The position numbers and the translations under genes are program-made. This document shows, piece by piece, positions 35,438-45,616 of a stretch of 64,000 bases of DNA. The stretch comes from Bifidobacterium margollesii. GTDB lineage: Bacteria > Actinomycetota > Actinomycetes > Actinomycetales > Bifidobacteriaceae. Below the pieces are notes generated by a model. The model did not search any database, was not told the origin of the DNA, and saw only the letters and a list, made by a program, of their open reading frames with translations. Location: the NCBI RefSeq assembly GCF_002860355.1, contig NZ_NMWU01000008.1, forward strand, positions 1 to 64,000, in the 5' to 3' direction. The number at the start of each line of letters is the position of its first letter. The first letter of the stretch is position 1.

Positions 35438-35904
35438 GGCCACACCTCCCCGCATGGCTTGGGATCGTTGGGATTCACGGCATGTCGCGGCGTCGACGAC
35501 GGCCGGCCACGCAAGCGCAAGACCGACGACTAGACGCGGACGACGCCCCTCGGATCACATTCGCGGGGCGTCGCTTCCGTTTTGGTGGCTTGGGCGGTAT
35601 TCGAAGCCGCGGACCAGTAACGGTGTTTGCTGGTCGCCGCGCCTCTCGGCGGGGCCCTTTCGTCCTCTCGGGCACGCAAGCCTTGGCGGGAGGACATGAT
35701 TCGCGGTGGGGTTGGAATCCACCGCGCCCAGCCTGCATACGGGCGGGTTCGCCGGTTTCGACGGCTGCATCGAGGTAGTCGATCCTGTCGGCCCATCGGA
35801 TAGTCGACCACCACTCGATACCACCCCGAATCAAATCCGGCATACCACGTTCAGTAGCTACTACACTTGACGATGCACGAAAGGATCGGGAGGAACACGA
35901 CAAA
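35438..35904. other. Prophage right flank without protein genes
   Basis: 467 bases with no supported protein gene. It holds a tRNA-like element (35583-35682) and a 9-bp stem CGACGCCCC / GGGGCGTCG (35541-35573) without a clear T run on the minus strand. A 12-base match to the tmRNA 5' end (CGGTTTCGACGG at 35753-35764) is present but too short to call an attachment site. The ribosome site and ATG of the AEC gene follow. Confidence 0.5.
35583..35682 (-). tRNA. Degenerate tRNA-like element with long variable arm and encoded CCA
   Basis: The minus strand folds as acceptor GGCTTGC / CCAAGCC (pair 7 is C:C), D-arm GCCC...GGGC, a short anticodon arm CCGC-(8)-GCGG, a variable arm GACCAG...CTGGTC, T-arm GCGGC-TTCGAAT-ACCGC (last pair C:A), then A-CCA. 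The anticodon loop has 8 nt (CGAGAGGC), so the identity (Leu GAG or Ser-like) is unclear. It is probably a decayed phage tRNA, or an unusual working one. Confidence 0.45.
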
Positions 35905-36843
35905 ATGGGACTGTTCAATGCGCTGCAAGGGTTCTGCGTCATTGGGATCATCATTCTCATCGGCTACATCGCGGCACGGTTCCATGTCGGAGGCCCGACC
36001 GCGCAGATGGTGCTCAACCGGTTCAGCTTCTTCGTCTCCACCCCGTGTCTGATGTTCGCCCTGCTGTCCAAGGAACAGTTGTCCGACGTGTTCAAGCCTT
36101 CGATGCTCGTCGCCCTGTTATGCGCCACGATCACCGGCATCGTGTTCCTGCTGCTCAGTCGTACCGTGTTCCACCTCGACACGGCCGACGCCACGGTGGG
36201 CGCATTGGTGTCGATGTACATGAACGCCAACAACATCGGACTGCCGGTGGCCACCTACATTCTGGGGGATCCGGCCGCGGTGACGCCGATCATCCTCATG
36301 CAGCAGGTGATCTTCACGCCGATCGCGCTGACGGCGCTCGATCTTTCGACCAAAGGCCGGGTCAGTGCCAAAGCCATCCTCTCCCAGCCCCTGCACCAGC
36401 CCATTCTCATCGGTGTGCTGATCGGCATCGCGGTGTCCGCGACCAGCGACGCCGCGGGATGGTTCATCGTGCCGAAGTATCTGTACGATCCGATCAATAT
36501 CGTCGGTCAGTCCGCCGTGCCGTTGATTCTCATGGCCTTCGGTATGTCGCTGAAGGGTTCCCGGCCGTTGCAGGGAGGCAATCGTGCCGCCACCATCGCA
36601 TCCACGCTGTGCAAGGATCTTCTGATGCCTGCCCTGGCCTTCATCCTCGCCTATTTCATGATGGGATTCCGCGGAACGGACCTGTATGCCTGCGTGGTGC
36701 TTGCCGCCCTGCCGTGCGCCCAGAACGTATACAACTATGCGGCCAGATACGATGCCGGCACCGAATTCGCCCGTGACGGCGTGCTGTTGACCACCATCAC
36801 CTCCCCCATCGTGATCTTCGCCATCGCCGCATTGCTGGGATGA
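35905..36843 (+). CDS. AEC-family transporter
   Basis: A 312-residue auxin-efflux-carrier-type permease with about ten transmembrane helices. It has the paired Asn-rich crossover sequence NANNIGLPVATYILGD near residue 110 and AQNVYNYAARY near 275. Substrates of bacterial members include malate and other organic acids. The ATG at 35905 follows GAGGAACACG. It stands alone at the right edge of the prophage. Confidence 0.85.
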   Translation: MGLFNALQGFCVIGIIILIGYIAARFHVGGPTAQMVLNRFSFFVSTPCLMFALLSKEQLSDVFKPSMLVALLCATITGIVFLLLSRTVFHLDTADATVGALVSMYMNANNIGLPVATYILGDPAAVTPIILMQQVIFTPIALTALDLSTKGRVSAKAILSQPLHQPILIGVLIGIAVSATSDAAGWFIVPKYLYDPINIVGQSAVPLILMAFGMSLKGSRPLQGGNRAATIASTLCKDLLMPALAFILAYFMMGFRGTDLYACVVLAALPCAQNVYNYAARYDAGTEFARDGVLLTTITSPIVIFAIAALLG

Positions 36844-37000
36844 TTCCCGGAGCCTCGATTGAATCCGGCGTGTCGGCATAGCACCCGCTCGTCGACACGC
36901 CGGGATCTTCCTCCATGGCCCATCTATACTGTCATAGAACCGTCATAGACATTCGTTGTCATCCATATCGTTTCGAATCAGGACACCGAGGAGGCCTCCG

Positions 37001-37711
37001 ATGACCGTAGCCGCATGCGGGTCGATTTCCATGCTGACTTTGGGTTTTGCTCCCAACACCGCCATCGCCGCCGAAAAGAGCCGGTTCCCCAAAGCGGCGT
37101 TCGTAGGCAAGGATCCGCTTTCCTCGAAGCTGAGGCAGCGGTTTGTCTCCGATATCGAAAGCATCACGCTGCTGGGACTGCTGCGCCCGTCGAACACCGG
37201 GATGGCTTCTGGACGTCTCGGAGAGATTCTGGTGCTTGGATTGCGACTGAACACCACGGATGCGCCGAAGTCGGTGATCGATCGCATCGCCGCCCAGCGC
37301 AAGGGAGGCATTCTGTTCGTATGCGTGCGCGAGTCCACGGATGAGAACGGTGAGACTCACGAGGAATGCGCGTTGGCGATCCGACGCAGCGTACCGGTGA
37401 AACCCGGACATATTCCACAGTTCAAGGTTCATGTCAGCGAATGGATGGACCCTGAATCCGTTCATATCACCCTGCACGGTGCGGACATGGATGAGCTGTG
37501 GGATTCGCTGGGAGCACAGGTGATTCTCCGTGATGAGGATGGCACCGATCTCGACGCGCGGCTGGCGGTGCATGATCGGATCGCGAAGCTGGAAGCCGAG
37601 GAGGTCAAGCTCGTGCGAGATCATCAGCGTGCCAGGACCACGTCGCAGCGCAATGAGGTATACGCGCAGCTTCACAAGGTTCGCACCCAGCTGGAGAAGC
37701 TGCGGGGCTAG
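37001..37711 (+). CDS. DUF4391 domain-containing protein
   Basis: A 236-residue protein matching DUF4391 by its opening (LTLGFAPNTAIAAEKSRFPKAAFVGK) and the body KGGILFVCVRE, ECALAIRRSVP, ending in a coiled coil (KLEAEEVKLVRDHQRAR). GAGGAGG sits 6 bp before ATG 37001; an upstream ATG lacks a site. Family members often lie beside helicases or restriction genes; here there are none, so the role is open. Confidence 0.7.
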   Translation: MTVAACGSISMLTLGFAPNTAIAAEKSRFPKAAFVGKDPLSSKLRQRFVSDIESITLLGLLRPSNTGMASGRLGEILVLGLRLNTTDAPKSVIDRIAAQRKGGILFVCVRESTDENGETHEECALAIRRSVPVKPGHIPQFKVHVSEWMDPESVHITLHGADMDELWDSLGAQVILRDEDGTDLDARLAVHDRIAKLEAEEVKLVRDHQRARTTSQRNEVYAQLHKVRTQLEKLRG

Positions 37712-37782
37712 CACGAAGCATGGAGGACCAGGGGAGAAGCCGACCTCAGCCCGGCCTCTCCCTACCACGGTCTGCTTCCCCC

Positions 37783-38757
37783 CTACTTGATCGTGGCCTT
37801 GTCGGGAGCCGCCACATTGATCGTCTTGGCACCACCCAGCTGTTTGGGATTGCTCAGCAGCGTATTCACCACCGCCTTCTTCAACCGCATCTGGGATGAG
37901 TTTCCCCATATCACGGTATAGCCGTCGGCAAGGGTGGTGGTGACGGAATCCTGTGTTTTGGCGGTGACCTTGCTCACCTTCCGCCTCATCGATTCGTCCA
38001 GCGATCCCAGCACCTTCACCGCCTGAATCACGGCCTTGCTGTCCAGACTCTTGCTCGCGTTCTTCACCTCGATCACCGGAATCCCCTTCACCGAGGCGTT
38101 CACCGCATTGAGTATGCGCCCTTCGCTGTCCACTGCGGTCATGCCGCCGGCGGAATCCTTGAGCACCGCGGCTGGAGGCTCCGCCTTCACGGTGATGTCA
38201 AGACCATGCGGATACTGTTTGGTCGCCGTCGCGGAAACGACCCCCGGCAGTTCCCCGATCTTCTCCTCGATCCCGCTGCTGCTGATCATCAGCAGCGAGG
38301 AGCCGACATGCGCACCCGCTATGGACGTCACATCGGCTTCGGACACCCATGTATTGGTACCTCGAACCGTGATCAGATCCGACTGGAGTCGCAGCAGCGG
38401 CGAGAACAGCAACGCCCAGATCACGGAAAGCACGACGCCGACAGCCAGCACGACGACGCTCGCACGCATCATGCGCTGACGGCGGTTCGCCATTCTGCGT
38501 TCCCTGAGACGCTCGGGAAAATCCACTACCTTGGGGCGGGTGAGCAGGCCAGGCCCGCCGAACGACTCACTGTCCAGACGTTCGGAGACGCTCTCCCCCG
38601 ATCTGAGATGACGGGCATCCACGAACGCGCCGGAATCAACGGCGGAAACGTTTTCCGCTTCCGGATTCGACCGGATGGTTCTTCCCGATGCCGCGGAACG
38701 GCCGACGACCGTGGAGGGATCGGAAGAGGAATGCGAGGTGACTCTGCGCCCCGCCAA
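37783..38757 (-). CDS. ftsQ: Cell division protein FtsQ
   Basis: A 324-residue bitopic divisome protein. It has a cytoplasmic tail of about 100 residues, one membrane helix (SVVVLAVGVVLSVIWALLF), a POTRA domain opening SDLITVRGTNTWVSEADV, and the FtsQ beta domain. The start is probably TTG at 38757 (GGGAGG 7 bp upstream, 2 bp after the murC stop); no ATG lies nearby, so the start is less certain. It is the last gene of the dcw cluster in the window and is not followed by ftsZ here. Confidence 0.85.
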   Translation of the reverse strand: MAGRRVTSHSSSDPSTVVGRSAASGRTIRSNPEAENVSAVDSGAFVDARHLRSGESVSERLDSESFGGPGLLTRPKVVDFPERLRERRMANRRQRMMRASVVVLAVGVVLSVIWALLFSPLLRLQSDLITVRGTNTWVSEADVTSIAGAHVGSSLLMISSSGIEEKIGELPGVVSATATKQYPHGLDITVKAEPPAAVLKDSAGGMTAVDSEGRILNAVNASVKGIPVIEVKNASKSLDSKAVIQAVKVLGSLDESMRRKVSKVTAKTQDSVTTTLADGYTVIWGNSSQMRLKKAVVNTLLSNPKQLGGAKTINVAAPDKATIK

Positions 38758-38759
38758 CG

Positions 38760-40337
38760 TCAGGCCTCCCGTCCCCGAACGGTTCCGCGGGCCTTGAGCA
38801 CACTGAGCAGCACCGGCGCCATGGTGGTGATGTCCCCTGCGCCGACGGTGATGATCACGTCTCCTGCTCCACTGCGCATGGCCAGCATCTTGGCTGCCTG
38901 GCACATGTCCGGCACGGCCTCGATCCAACCGTCCCGCGGATCATGATCGATGCCTGCGGAGGCGTCCACCACGGTATTCGGACCGATGGCGGGATAGTCC
39001 GACTGTTTTTCCCTTGCGGGGAAGATGCCGGTCACGATCACATCGTCCGCCTTGGCGAGGGCTTCGGCGAAATGTCGTGCGAAGAACATCGTTCTGGAGA
39101 ACAGATGAGGCTGGAACAGCACGCGGATCACGGAGTCCGGGAACCGGCGGCGCGCGGCGTCCAACAGTGCTGCGATCTCCGTGGGATGATGGGCGTAATC
39201 ATCGACGACGGTGACCGAGGACACCGTTCCCTTGATCTCGAAACGACGCGCCGCGCCGAGGAACGTCGATGCGGCTTCGGATGCGCGACGCGGCTCCATG
39301 CCCAGAAGCGCCGCGGCGATGATGGCCGCTGAGGCGTTGCGCGCGTTATGGATGCCGGGGATCCGCAGATTCACGGGAAGATCCTGCTCCTCGGAGCCGC
39401 CGATGCCGGCGGGAAGATGCAGCACGAACGATTCGACGGCGGACGAATCACTGCCGGCGATGGATTCGGCCTCATGGTCGATATGAGCCAGCGCCGCACC
39501 GTTCAGATCGCCGAGCTGTTCGCGGGTATGCGTGGAATACACCACCGCACGGGCCGCGGACTCAGGATCCATGGCCCGCAGCACCGAAAGCGCCCCGTCG
39601 TCGTCACCGCAGAGCACCACATGCCCCACGGCATGGTGCGCATGGTCGACGAACGCCTGGCGATAGGCTTCGGCGGTACCGTAGTGATCGAGGTGCTCGG
39701 CCTCGACATTGGTGATCACCGCCACTTGGGGATGGTATTTGGCGAAGCTGCCGTCTGATTCATCGGCCTCGGCCACCAGCACGTCCCCCTTGCCCGCATG
39801 ACCACCGTCCAGCGGCCCGTCGGGCCCCTGAATGGATCCGCCGATGGCATAGCTGGGATCGGCGAGAGTCCCTTCGCCTGCATGCACCAGCACATGCGCG
39901 ATCATGGCGCTGGTGGTGGTCTTGCCGTGGGCGCCGGCCACGGTGACAGCCCTCGCCGACTTCATCAGCAGAGCCAGTACGTCGCTACGGTGCATCAGAC
40001 GGGCGCCGCGAGCCACCGCGGCCACGATCTCCGGATTGTCGGGTTTGATGGCACTGGACCACACCACCGTGTCCACGCCTTCGATATGTTCGGTCTTCTG
40101 CCCGACGAACACCGTGATGCCCAGCTCCTGCAGTCTGCGGGCCTTCGTGCCAAGTTCACGATCGGACCCCTGCACGGTCACCCCCTGTTCGTGCAGGATC
40201 TCCGCCAGCACGCTCATGCCCGCACCGCCGATGCCGATGAAATGCGTGACCCCCAGCGAAGCCGTGGTCAGCGAGTCAGCGTCGGCCGGACGGCTCGTGG
40301 GCTCAAGCACGATGGACGAATTGGAAGCGTCATTCAC
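38760..40337 (-). CDS. murC: UDP-N-acetylmuramate--L-alanine ligase
   Basis: A 525-residue Mur ligase. The N-terminal FIGIGGAGMSVLAEIL, the P-loop VAGAHGKTTTSAMIAHVL and the VVDDYAHHPTEIAALL of MurC are all present. It adds L-Ala to UDP-MurNAc. A GTG start at 40337 with AAAGGAG. Slightly long owing to a 25-residue N-terminal extension. Confidence 0.95.
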   Translation of the reverse strand: MNDASNSSIVLEPTSRPADADSLTTASLGVTHFIGIGGAGMSVLAEILHEQGVTVQGSDRELGTKARRLQELGITVFVGQKTEHIEGVDTVVWSSAIKPDNPEIVAAVARGARLMHRSDVLALLMKSARAVTVAGAHGKTTTSAMIAHVLVHAGEGTLADPSYAIGGSIQGPDGPLDGGHAGKGDVLVAEADESDGSFAKYHPQVAVITNVEAEHLDHYGTAEAYRQAFVDHAHHAVGHVVLCGDDDGALSVLRAMDPESAARAVVYSTHTREQLGDLNGAALAHIDHEAESIAGSDSSAVESFVLHLPAGIGGSEEQDLPVNLRIPGIHNARNASAAIIAAALLGMEPRRASEAASTFLGAARRFEIKGTVSSVTVVDDYAHHPTEIAALLDAARRRFPDSVIRVLFQPHLFSRTMFFARHFAEALAKADDVIVTGIFPAREKQSDYPAIGPNTVVDASAGIDHDPRDGWIEAVPDMCQAAKMLAMRSGAGDVIITVGAGDITTMAPVLLSVLKARGTVRGREA

Positions 40338-40410
40338 TGTTCATTACTCCTTTTGGCATACCATGCCAACACATTCCTAACCATTATCGTCGATGCCACG
40401 ATAACCTCGA

Positions 40411-41601
40411 TCAGTGCGCGCCTCGACCACCGTGCGCCGCCAGCGATAGCACACGCGAGGCCATCACCTGAGCGGCGTCGCGGATGCCGTACCGCCATGC
40501 CGCCTGCGCGATGCGATGCAGTCGCGTCCCATCGGCCAGCAGTTGGGGCACATGTCCGGTCACCCATTCACTGGTGAAGTCGTCATCCGATACCAGGAAT
40601 CCGCCGCCTGCCTCAACCACCGGTTCGGCATTGAAGCGCTGCTCCCCGTTGCCGATGGGCAACGGCACATACACGGCGGGAAGACCCAGAGCCGCGATTT
40701 CGGCCACGGTACCCGCACCGGAACGACAGATCACCAGATCCGCACAGGCGAAGGCCTGATCGATGCGTTCCAGATATTCGGCCGCATGGTAGTCCCCCCT
40801 GCCACGCTGGTCCGGGCCAATCGTGCTGAGCACCGACTCCCCCGCCGATGCGGTGACCAGCTGCCGCACCTGCTCCATCTTGCCCTTGCCCGTCAAATGA
40901 ATCACCTGCGCGCAGGACAGAACCTCCCGCGCAGCACTCGCCACGGCGACATTGAGACTCTGCGCGCCAAGGGAGCCTCCGGTGACGAGCAGGATCGGGC
41001 GGTCGGGATCGAGACCGAGCTGCCCGGCACCCTTTCTCCGAGCCTCGACTCGATTGCTCTCCATGCTGTTCGCCACTTCGGCGATGGCTGGCCGCAGCGG
41101 GAGCCCCACACGTTCGATCACGGCATCGGCCCCCGGCTTCAGACCGGTGTCGTCATACACCGTGCCGATGAACTGAGCCCACCGCGCACCGAGCTTGTTG
41201 GCCATACCGGCGCGGGCGTTCTGCTCGTGGATCACGATCGGGATACCGAGTCGATGCGCCGCGTAATATGCCGGGGCCGAAGCGTATCCGCCCACTCCCA
41301 CCAGCACGTCGGCCCGTCGTTCGGTGAGAATCCGCTTGACCTTGTCGACCTCGCGAATCCATCGCATGGGGAACGCGAACGCCGCGCGGTTGAGCGATCT
41401 GGGGAACGGCACCTTCTCGATGGTATCCATGTCGAATCCCGCTGCGGGCACCAGCCGCTGCTCCAGACCGACTTCGGTGCCGATCACGCTGATGGAGGTC
41501 CCGGGTGCGATTCGTCGGATGCTTGACGCGATGCTGAGCAATGGATTGACATGACCGGCCGTGCCGCCGCCGGCCAATACGATGCTTGACTCTTCAGACA
41601 T
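40411..41601 (-). CDS. murG: Undecaprenyl-PP-MurNAc-pentapeptide GlcNAc transferase
   Basis: A 396-residue GT28 enzyme that makes lipid II at the inner face of the membrane. The N-terminal [33 protein letters not shown] and C-terminal [24 protein letters not shown] are the family motifs. The ATG at 41601 is chosen for its family-like N-terminus; two earlier in-frame starts (GTG, ATG) are possible. Confidence 0.95.
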   Translation of the reverse strand: MSEESSIVLAGGGTAGHVNPLLSIASSIRRIAPGTSISVIGTEVGLEQRLVPAAGFDMDTIEKVPFPRSLNRAAFAFPMRWIREVDKVKRILTERRADVLVGVGGYASAPAYYAAHRLGIPIVIHEQNARAGMANKLGARWAQFIGTVYDDTGLKPGADAVIERVGLPLRPAIAEVANSMESNRVEARRKGAGQLGLDPDRPILLVTGGSLGAQSLNVAVASAAREVLSCAQVIHLTGKGKMEQVRQLVTASAGESVLSTIGPDQRGRGDYHAAEYLERIDQAFACADLVICRSGAGTVAEIAALGLPAVYVPLPIGNGEQRFNAEPVVEAGGGFLVSDDDFTSEWVTGHVPQLLADGTRLHRIAQAAWRYGIRDAAQVMASRVLSLAAHGGRGAH

Positions 41602-41687
41602 GCCTATGAGCATAGCGCCGGGCACGAACCGATTTCAACCTTCCCGAAACGCCCCTCATCAGACGGACGAACACCGATCGGCCGGCG

Positions 41688-43034
41688 TCATGCACGAGCC
41701 AGCGCCGCCTTGATCTCGGTCTGCGATCGCGCCATCGACACGGCCGTTCCGGCCGCGACCAGACACATGACCATGGCGGTGCCGCCCGCCGACACGAACG
41801 GCATCGGCAGGCCCATCACCGGCAGGAGACCGACGACGACGGCGATGTTGACGATCGCCTGTCCGACGATCCATACGACGAAGCACATGAGCACCATGCG
41901 GGCATAGGCATCCTGATGATGCATGGCGATGTTGATCAGGCACCATCCGAGCACCACGAAACCCAGTATCACGGCCAGAGCACCGAGGAACCCCAGTTCC
42001 TCACCGATGATCGCGAAGATGAAATCGTTGTGCGCCTCCGGCAGATAGTTCCATTTCTCTCGTGAATTGCCCAATCCCACGCCGGTGAGACCTCCGGATG
42101 CCATGGCATACGCACCGTGGATCGACTGGTAGCACACGCCTTTCGTCTGCTCGGCGGTGCAGGTGCCATAGGCTGCAAGAATACGATTCATACGGTTGGA
42201 ATTGCCGCCGACGAACAGCAGCAGAACGCCGACCACACCGAGACCTCCGAGGCCGAAGAACCATGGGAGCGGCAAACCGCCGACCAGCAGCGCGGTGCCA
42301 CCGATGATCACGACAATCATGGCGGTACCGAGATCCTTGCCTGCGATCACGGAGGCGAACGCCAGCAGGAAGATGCCGACCGGCACCGCCCATGCCTTGG
42401 GTGTGGGAAGCTTCATCTTGCGAATGGATAGAATGGCGGACGGCATCCACAGGCACACCGTCCATTTGAGGATTTCGGCGGGCTGGAAGCTTATGGGACC
42501 AATACGGATCCATCCCACATTGCCGCCGGCTGACGCGCCGATGCCGGGCACCATGGTCATCAGCTGCACGACGATGGCGACGGCCAGAAGCACGGCGGCG
42601 AATTTGCGGAAGAACCTGACGGGGAGCTTGGATAGAAAGAATGCAACGACGATGCCCACAATCGCGTACACCGTCTGATTGCTCAGGCTGGACCATGGAG
42701 AACTACCTTCAGCGACCAGATCGACCGACGAGCTGGAGAAGACCATCATGAGGCCGAATATCGTCAGAGCGCCAACGGAGATGATGAAACCGTAGTAGCA
42801 CCACAGCGGATTGAAGACGCAACGCCAGCCGGAATAGTCGGCCGGTCCGTTGGATTCCTGATCATCACCGTTCGTGGAGAACGACGAACCCGCCGTCACC
42901 ACGGCCACCGCTTTGTCCAGCAAACGGGATGGCGACAACGCGCCGAGACTGAACCGTTTCTCGGACTTCGGTCGCTTCCCGAGCGGTTCCGGAAGCCTGT
43001 CCCGCCTTCCGCCTCCCTGAACGCTATTCGCCAT
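41688..43034 (-). CDS. ftsW: SEDS glycosyltransferase FtsW
   Basis: A 448-residue polytopic SEDS protein that polymerises septal peptidoglycan with FtsI. It has ten membrane helices after a 70-residue cytoplasmic tail, and the motifs [17 protein letters not shown] and KDLGTAMIV. The start overlaps murD by 11 bp. Confidence 0.94.
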   Translation of the reverse strand: MANSVQGGGRRDRLPEPLGKRPKSEKRFSLGALSPSRLLDKAVAVVTAGSSFSTNGDDQESNGPADYSGWRCVFNPLWCYYGFIISVGALTIFGLMMVFSSSSVDLVAEGSSPWSSLSNQTVYAIVGIVVAFFLSKLPVRFFRKFAAVLLAVAIVVQLMTMVPGIGASAGGNVGWIRIGPISFQPAEILKWTVCLWMPSAILSIRKMKLPTPKAWAVPVGIFLLAFASVIAGKDLGTAMIVVIIGGTALLVGGLPLPWFFGLGGLGVVGVLLLFVGGNSNRMNRILAAYGTCTAEQTKGVCYQSIHGAYAMASGGLTGVGLGNSREKWNYLPEAHNDFIFAIIGEELGFLGALAVILGFVVLGWCLINIAMHHQDAYARMVLMCFVVWIVGQAIVNIAVVVGLLPVMGLPMPFVSAGGTAMVMCLVAAGTAVSMARSQTEIKAALARA

Positions 43035-44457
43035 GGGCGGCTACCCAGTTCACCGCGGCCTTGGCGAACCGATCGCCTCGGTCGGCATAGGAACGGAACT
43101 GATCCATGGATGCGCAGGCCGGGGCCATGAGCACCACATCGCCGGCGGACGCATATGCTCCGGCGGCCTCGACCGCACGATCCATCACGGTATCGTTCGG
43201 CTCGGGATCGATGACGGTGATCGGAGTGTTCGGAGCGCTGGCAGCGAAGGCCTCCTGCATGGGTCGGGGGTCCCGGCCGATGATGACGGCGGCCTTGATG
43301 GTGCCGGCCTGGTCGGCCACGAGGTCCTCGAATCGGGATCCTTTGGCGAGCCCTCCGGCGATCCATACCACATGCCCGCGCGAGAAGCTGGATAGCGACG
43401 CATGAGCGGCATGAGCGTTGGTGGCCTTGGAATCGTCGACGAACTTCACGCTGCCGCCCGGCACCCGAGCCTGAGCCACGGTGGCGATGCGATGGCCGCC
43501 CGGGGCGAATCCCTTAAGCGCCTCCACCGCCGTGTGGGAGTCCACTCCCAAGCCAAGCACCAAAGCCAGAGCGCACAGGGCATCGGCGAGCAGATGCGGG
43601 TACACCGTGCCATCGGGCTCACTCAGATGGGAAAAGTCGAGCACTCTGGCCAGTTTCGGTTCGGACGATTCGGAGCGAAGCCCGGAGCGGTCGACGATCC
43701 AGCCGTCCTCGACGCCGATCTGGCCGTTGACCGGAGCATGCAGCGTGAACCCCACTCGCCGGCATCCTTCCGCGGGATGAGCTGCGGCGGCAAGAGCCGA
43801 CACCCGCTCGTCGTCGGCGTTGAAGACCAGCGCCCGCTTCACGCGATGATACACCTTCGCCTTGTCGGCAGCGTAGTTCTCGAATCCTCCGTGCCAGTCG
43901 AGATGATCGTCCGCAAGATTGGTGATGGCCGCGCAGTCGAGTTCGAGGGAATCAGTGTAATGCATCTGGAACGAGCTGAGTTCGACGGCCAGGGCGGTGT
44001 TGGCCGGATCCACTGCGGCCGAGGACACCGGCGTGCCGATGTTGCCCACGGCCGGAGCCGTGAATCCGGCCGCGCGAAGCATTTCCGAGGTCATTTCGGT
44101 GGTGGACGTCTTGCCGTTCGTGCCGGTGATGCCCACCCACGCGGCCGGACGGCCGGTGGCCTGACTCGGCACGCGAAGCCTCCATGCCAGTTCGACTTCG
44201 CTCATCACATCGATGCCACGGCGTGCGGCCTCCACGAGGAACGGAGTCGAAGGCGCGAATACCGGCGAGGTCATGATCGCGTCAAGCGCATCGAAATCGA
44301 TCTCGTCGAACGCATGCAGATCGGCGTCGGGCTTACGCTCATCGAAGGTGAGCACGGTGGCGCCTTGGGATCGCAGCACTTTCGCCGCACTGACTCCGGA
44401 CACCCCAAGTCCGGCCACCATCACCGTTTTGCCTGAAAAATCCTCCACCTTGTTCAT
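43024..44457 (-). CDS. murD: UDP-N-acetylmuramoylalanine--D-glutamate ligase
   Basis: A 477-residue Mur ligase. [16 protein letters not shown] opens it, the P-loop is [14 protein letters not shown] near residue 120, and [13 protein letters not shown] is the MurD-specific motif with its conserved Lys. It adds D-Glu. ATG with AAAGGAGG. Confidence 0.95.
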   Translation of the reverse strand: MNKVEDFSGKTVMVAGLGVSGVSAAKVLRSQGATVLTFDERKPDADLHAFDEIDFDALDAIMTSPVFAPSTPFLVEAARRGIDVMSEVELAWRLRVPSQATGRPAAWVGITGTNGKTSTTEMTSEMLRAAGFTAPAVGNIGTPVSSAAVDPANTALAVELSSFQMHYTDSLELDCAAITNLADDHLDWHGGFENYAADKAKVYHRVKRALVFNADDERVSALAAAAHPAEGCRRVGFTLHAPVNGQIGVEDGWIVDRSGLRSESSEPKLARVLDFSHLSEPDGTVYPHLLADALCALALVLGLGVDSHTAVEALKGFAPGGHRIATVAQARVPGGSVKFVDDSKATNAHAAHASLSSFSRGHVVWIAGGLAKGSRFEDLVADQAGTIKAAVIIGRDPRPMQEAFAASAPNTPITVIDPEPNDTVMDRAVEAAGAYASAGDVVLMAPACASMDQFRSYADRGDRFAKAAVNWVAAHGE

Positions 44458-44515
44458 CGGTTCCTCCTTTTGGGAACGAATATCACCCGATCACGGCCCG
44501 CACGGCCGTCGATCG

Positions 44516-45616
44516 TCACAACAGTCCGGAGCGGACCAGCCAATCCGTATAGAACAGTACCAGTCCGACGAGCACGAAGACCATTTCGATCATCCAGAAT
44601 CGCACGACCACGGTGTTCTCCCGCCACCCGCACAGTTCGAAGTGGTGGTGGATCGGCGCCATCTTGAATACGCGCTTGTGGGTCATCTTGAAGTATCCGA
44701 CCTGAATGACATCGGAGCAGGTCTCCATCACGAACAGCCCGCCCAGAATCACGGCATGCAGTTCGGTGTGCGTGGCGATGGACAGTGCCGCATACAGGCC
44801 GCCCAGCGCCAGGGAACCGGTGTCGCCCATGAAGATCTGCGCGGGATTAGTGTTGTACCACAGGAAACCGAAGCATGCGGCCACCGCGCACGCCGCGATG
44901 ATCGCCAGATCCTGCGGATCGGAAACGGCGTAGCTGTAGCCTTCGGCTCCGGAGCCCGACAGATGGGCGCTTTCCCAGTAGGCGATCATCGAATAGCCCA
45001 TAAACGCCACCATCGAGGTTCCGGCGGCCAGACCGTCAAGACCGTCGGTGAGATTGAAGGCGTTCGACCATGCCGTCATCAGCAGGTTCACCCAGATCAC
45101 GAACAGTACGAGCGCCACGATGGTTCCGGCGAAGGTGAATACGACCACCGGTTTTTCGATGTAGGCGATGCCCGCCTGCGCACTGGGGAACCCGCTCTTG
45201 GTGGGCAGCAGCAGGCACAGCACCGCGAAGAGGGTGGCGAAGACGAACTGACCGAAGAACTTGCCGCCGACGGTCAATCCCTCGTTCTGCTTCTTGCGCA
45301 CCTTGGCGAAGTCGTCGATGAATCCCAGCAGGCCCATGGACAGCATGGCGAACAGCACCAGCAGAGCCGTCCATGAAGGCTTGTCGTGATAGGTGAAGTA
45401 TCGGTACAGCGCGGAGGCGAGCCAGCCGAGCACGATGGCGAGATTGATGACGACGCCGCCGAGCGTCGGGGTGCCGCGCTTGATCTGGTGGGACTGCGGA
45501 CCGTCCTGGCGAATGTACTGGCCGTAGTGCAGCTTGTGCACCAGACGAATCAGCAGCGGAGTGCCGATCAGAGTGACGATCAGGGATGTCCCCAGACCGA
45601 TGAGCAGTGAAATCAC
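44516..45616 (-). CDS. mraY: Phospho-N-acetylmuramoyl-pentapeptide transferase
   Basis: A 366-residue polytopic transferase that makes lipid I. It has ten membrane helices. Catalytic Asp clusters are FIDDFAKVRKKQNEGLT and NAFNLTDGLDGLAAG, and the His motif is APIHHHFE. A GTG start overlaps the murF stop (GTGA). Confidence 0.95.
   Translation of the reverse strand: MISLLIGLGTSLIVTLIGTPLLIRLVHKLHYGQYIRQDGPQSHQIKRGTPTLGGVVINLAIVLGWLASALYRYFTYHDKPSWTALLVLFAMLSMGLLGFIDDFAKVRKKQNEGLTVGGKFFGQFVFATLFAVLCLLLPTKSGFPSAQAGIAYIEKPVVVFTFAGTIVALVLFVIWVNLLMTAWSNAFNLTDGLDGLAAGTSMVAFMGYSMIAYWESAHLSGSGAEGYSYAVSDPQDLAIIAACAVAACFGFLWYNTNPAQIFMGDTGSLALGGLYAALSIATHTELHAVILGGLFVMETCSDVIQVGYFKMTHKRVFKMAPIHHHFELCGWRENTVVVRFWMIEMVFVLVGLVLFYTDWLVRSGLL

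Noticed and set aside
35753-35764. attR of the prophage (12-base match to the tmRNA 5' end)
   Set aside because: Too short, and phages at ssrA use the 3' end of the gene, not the 5' end.
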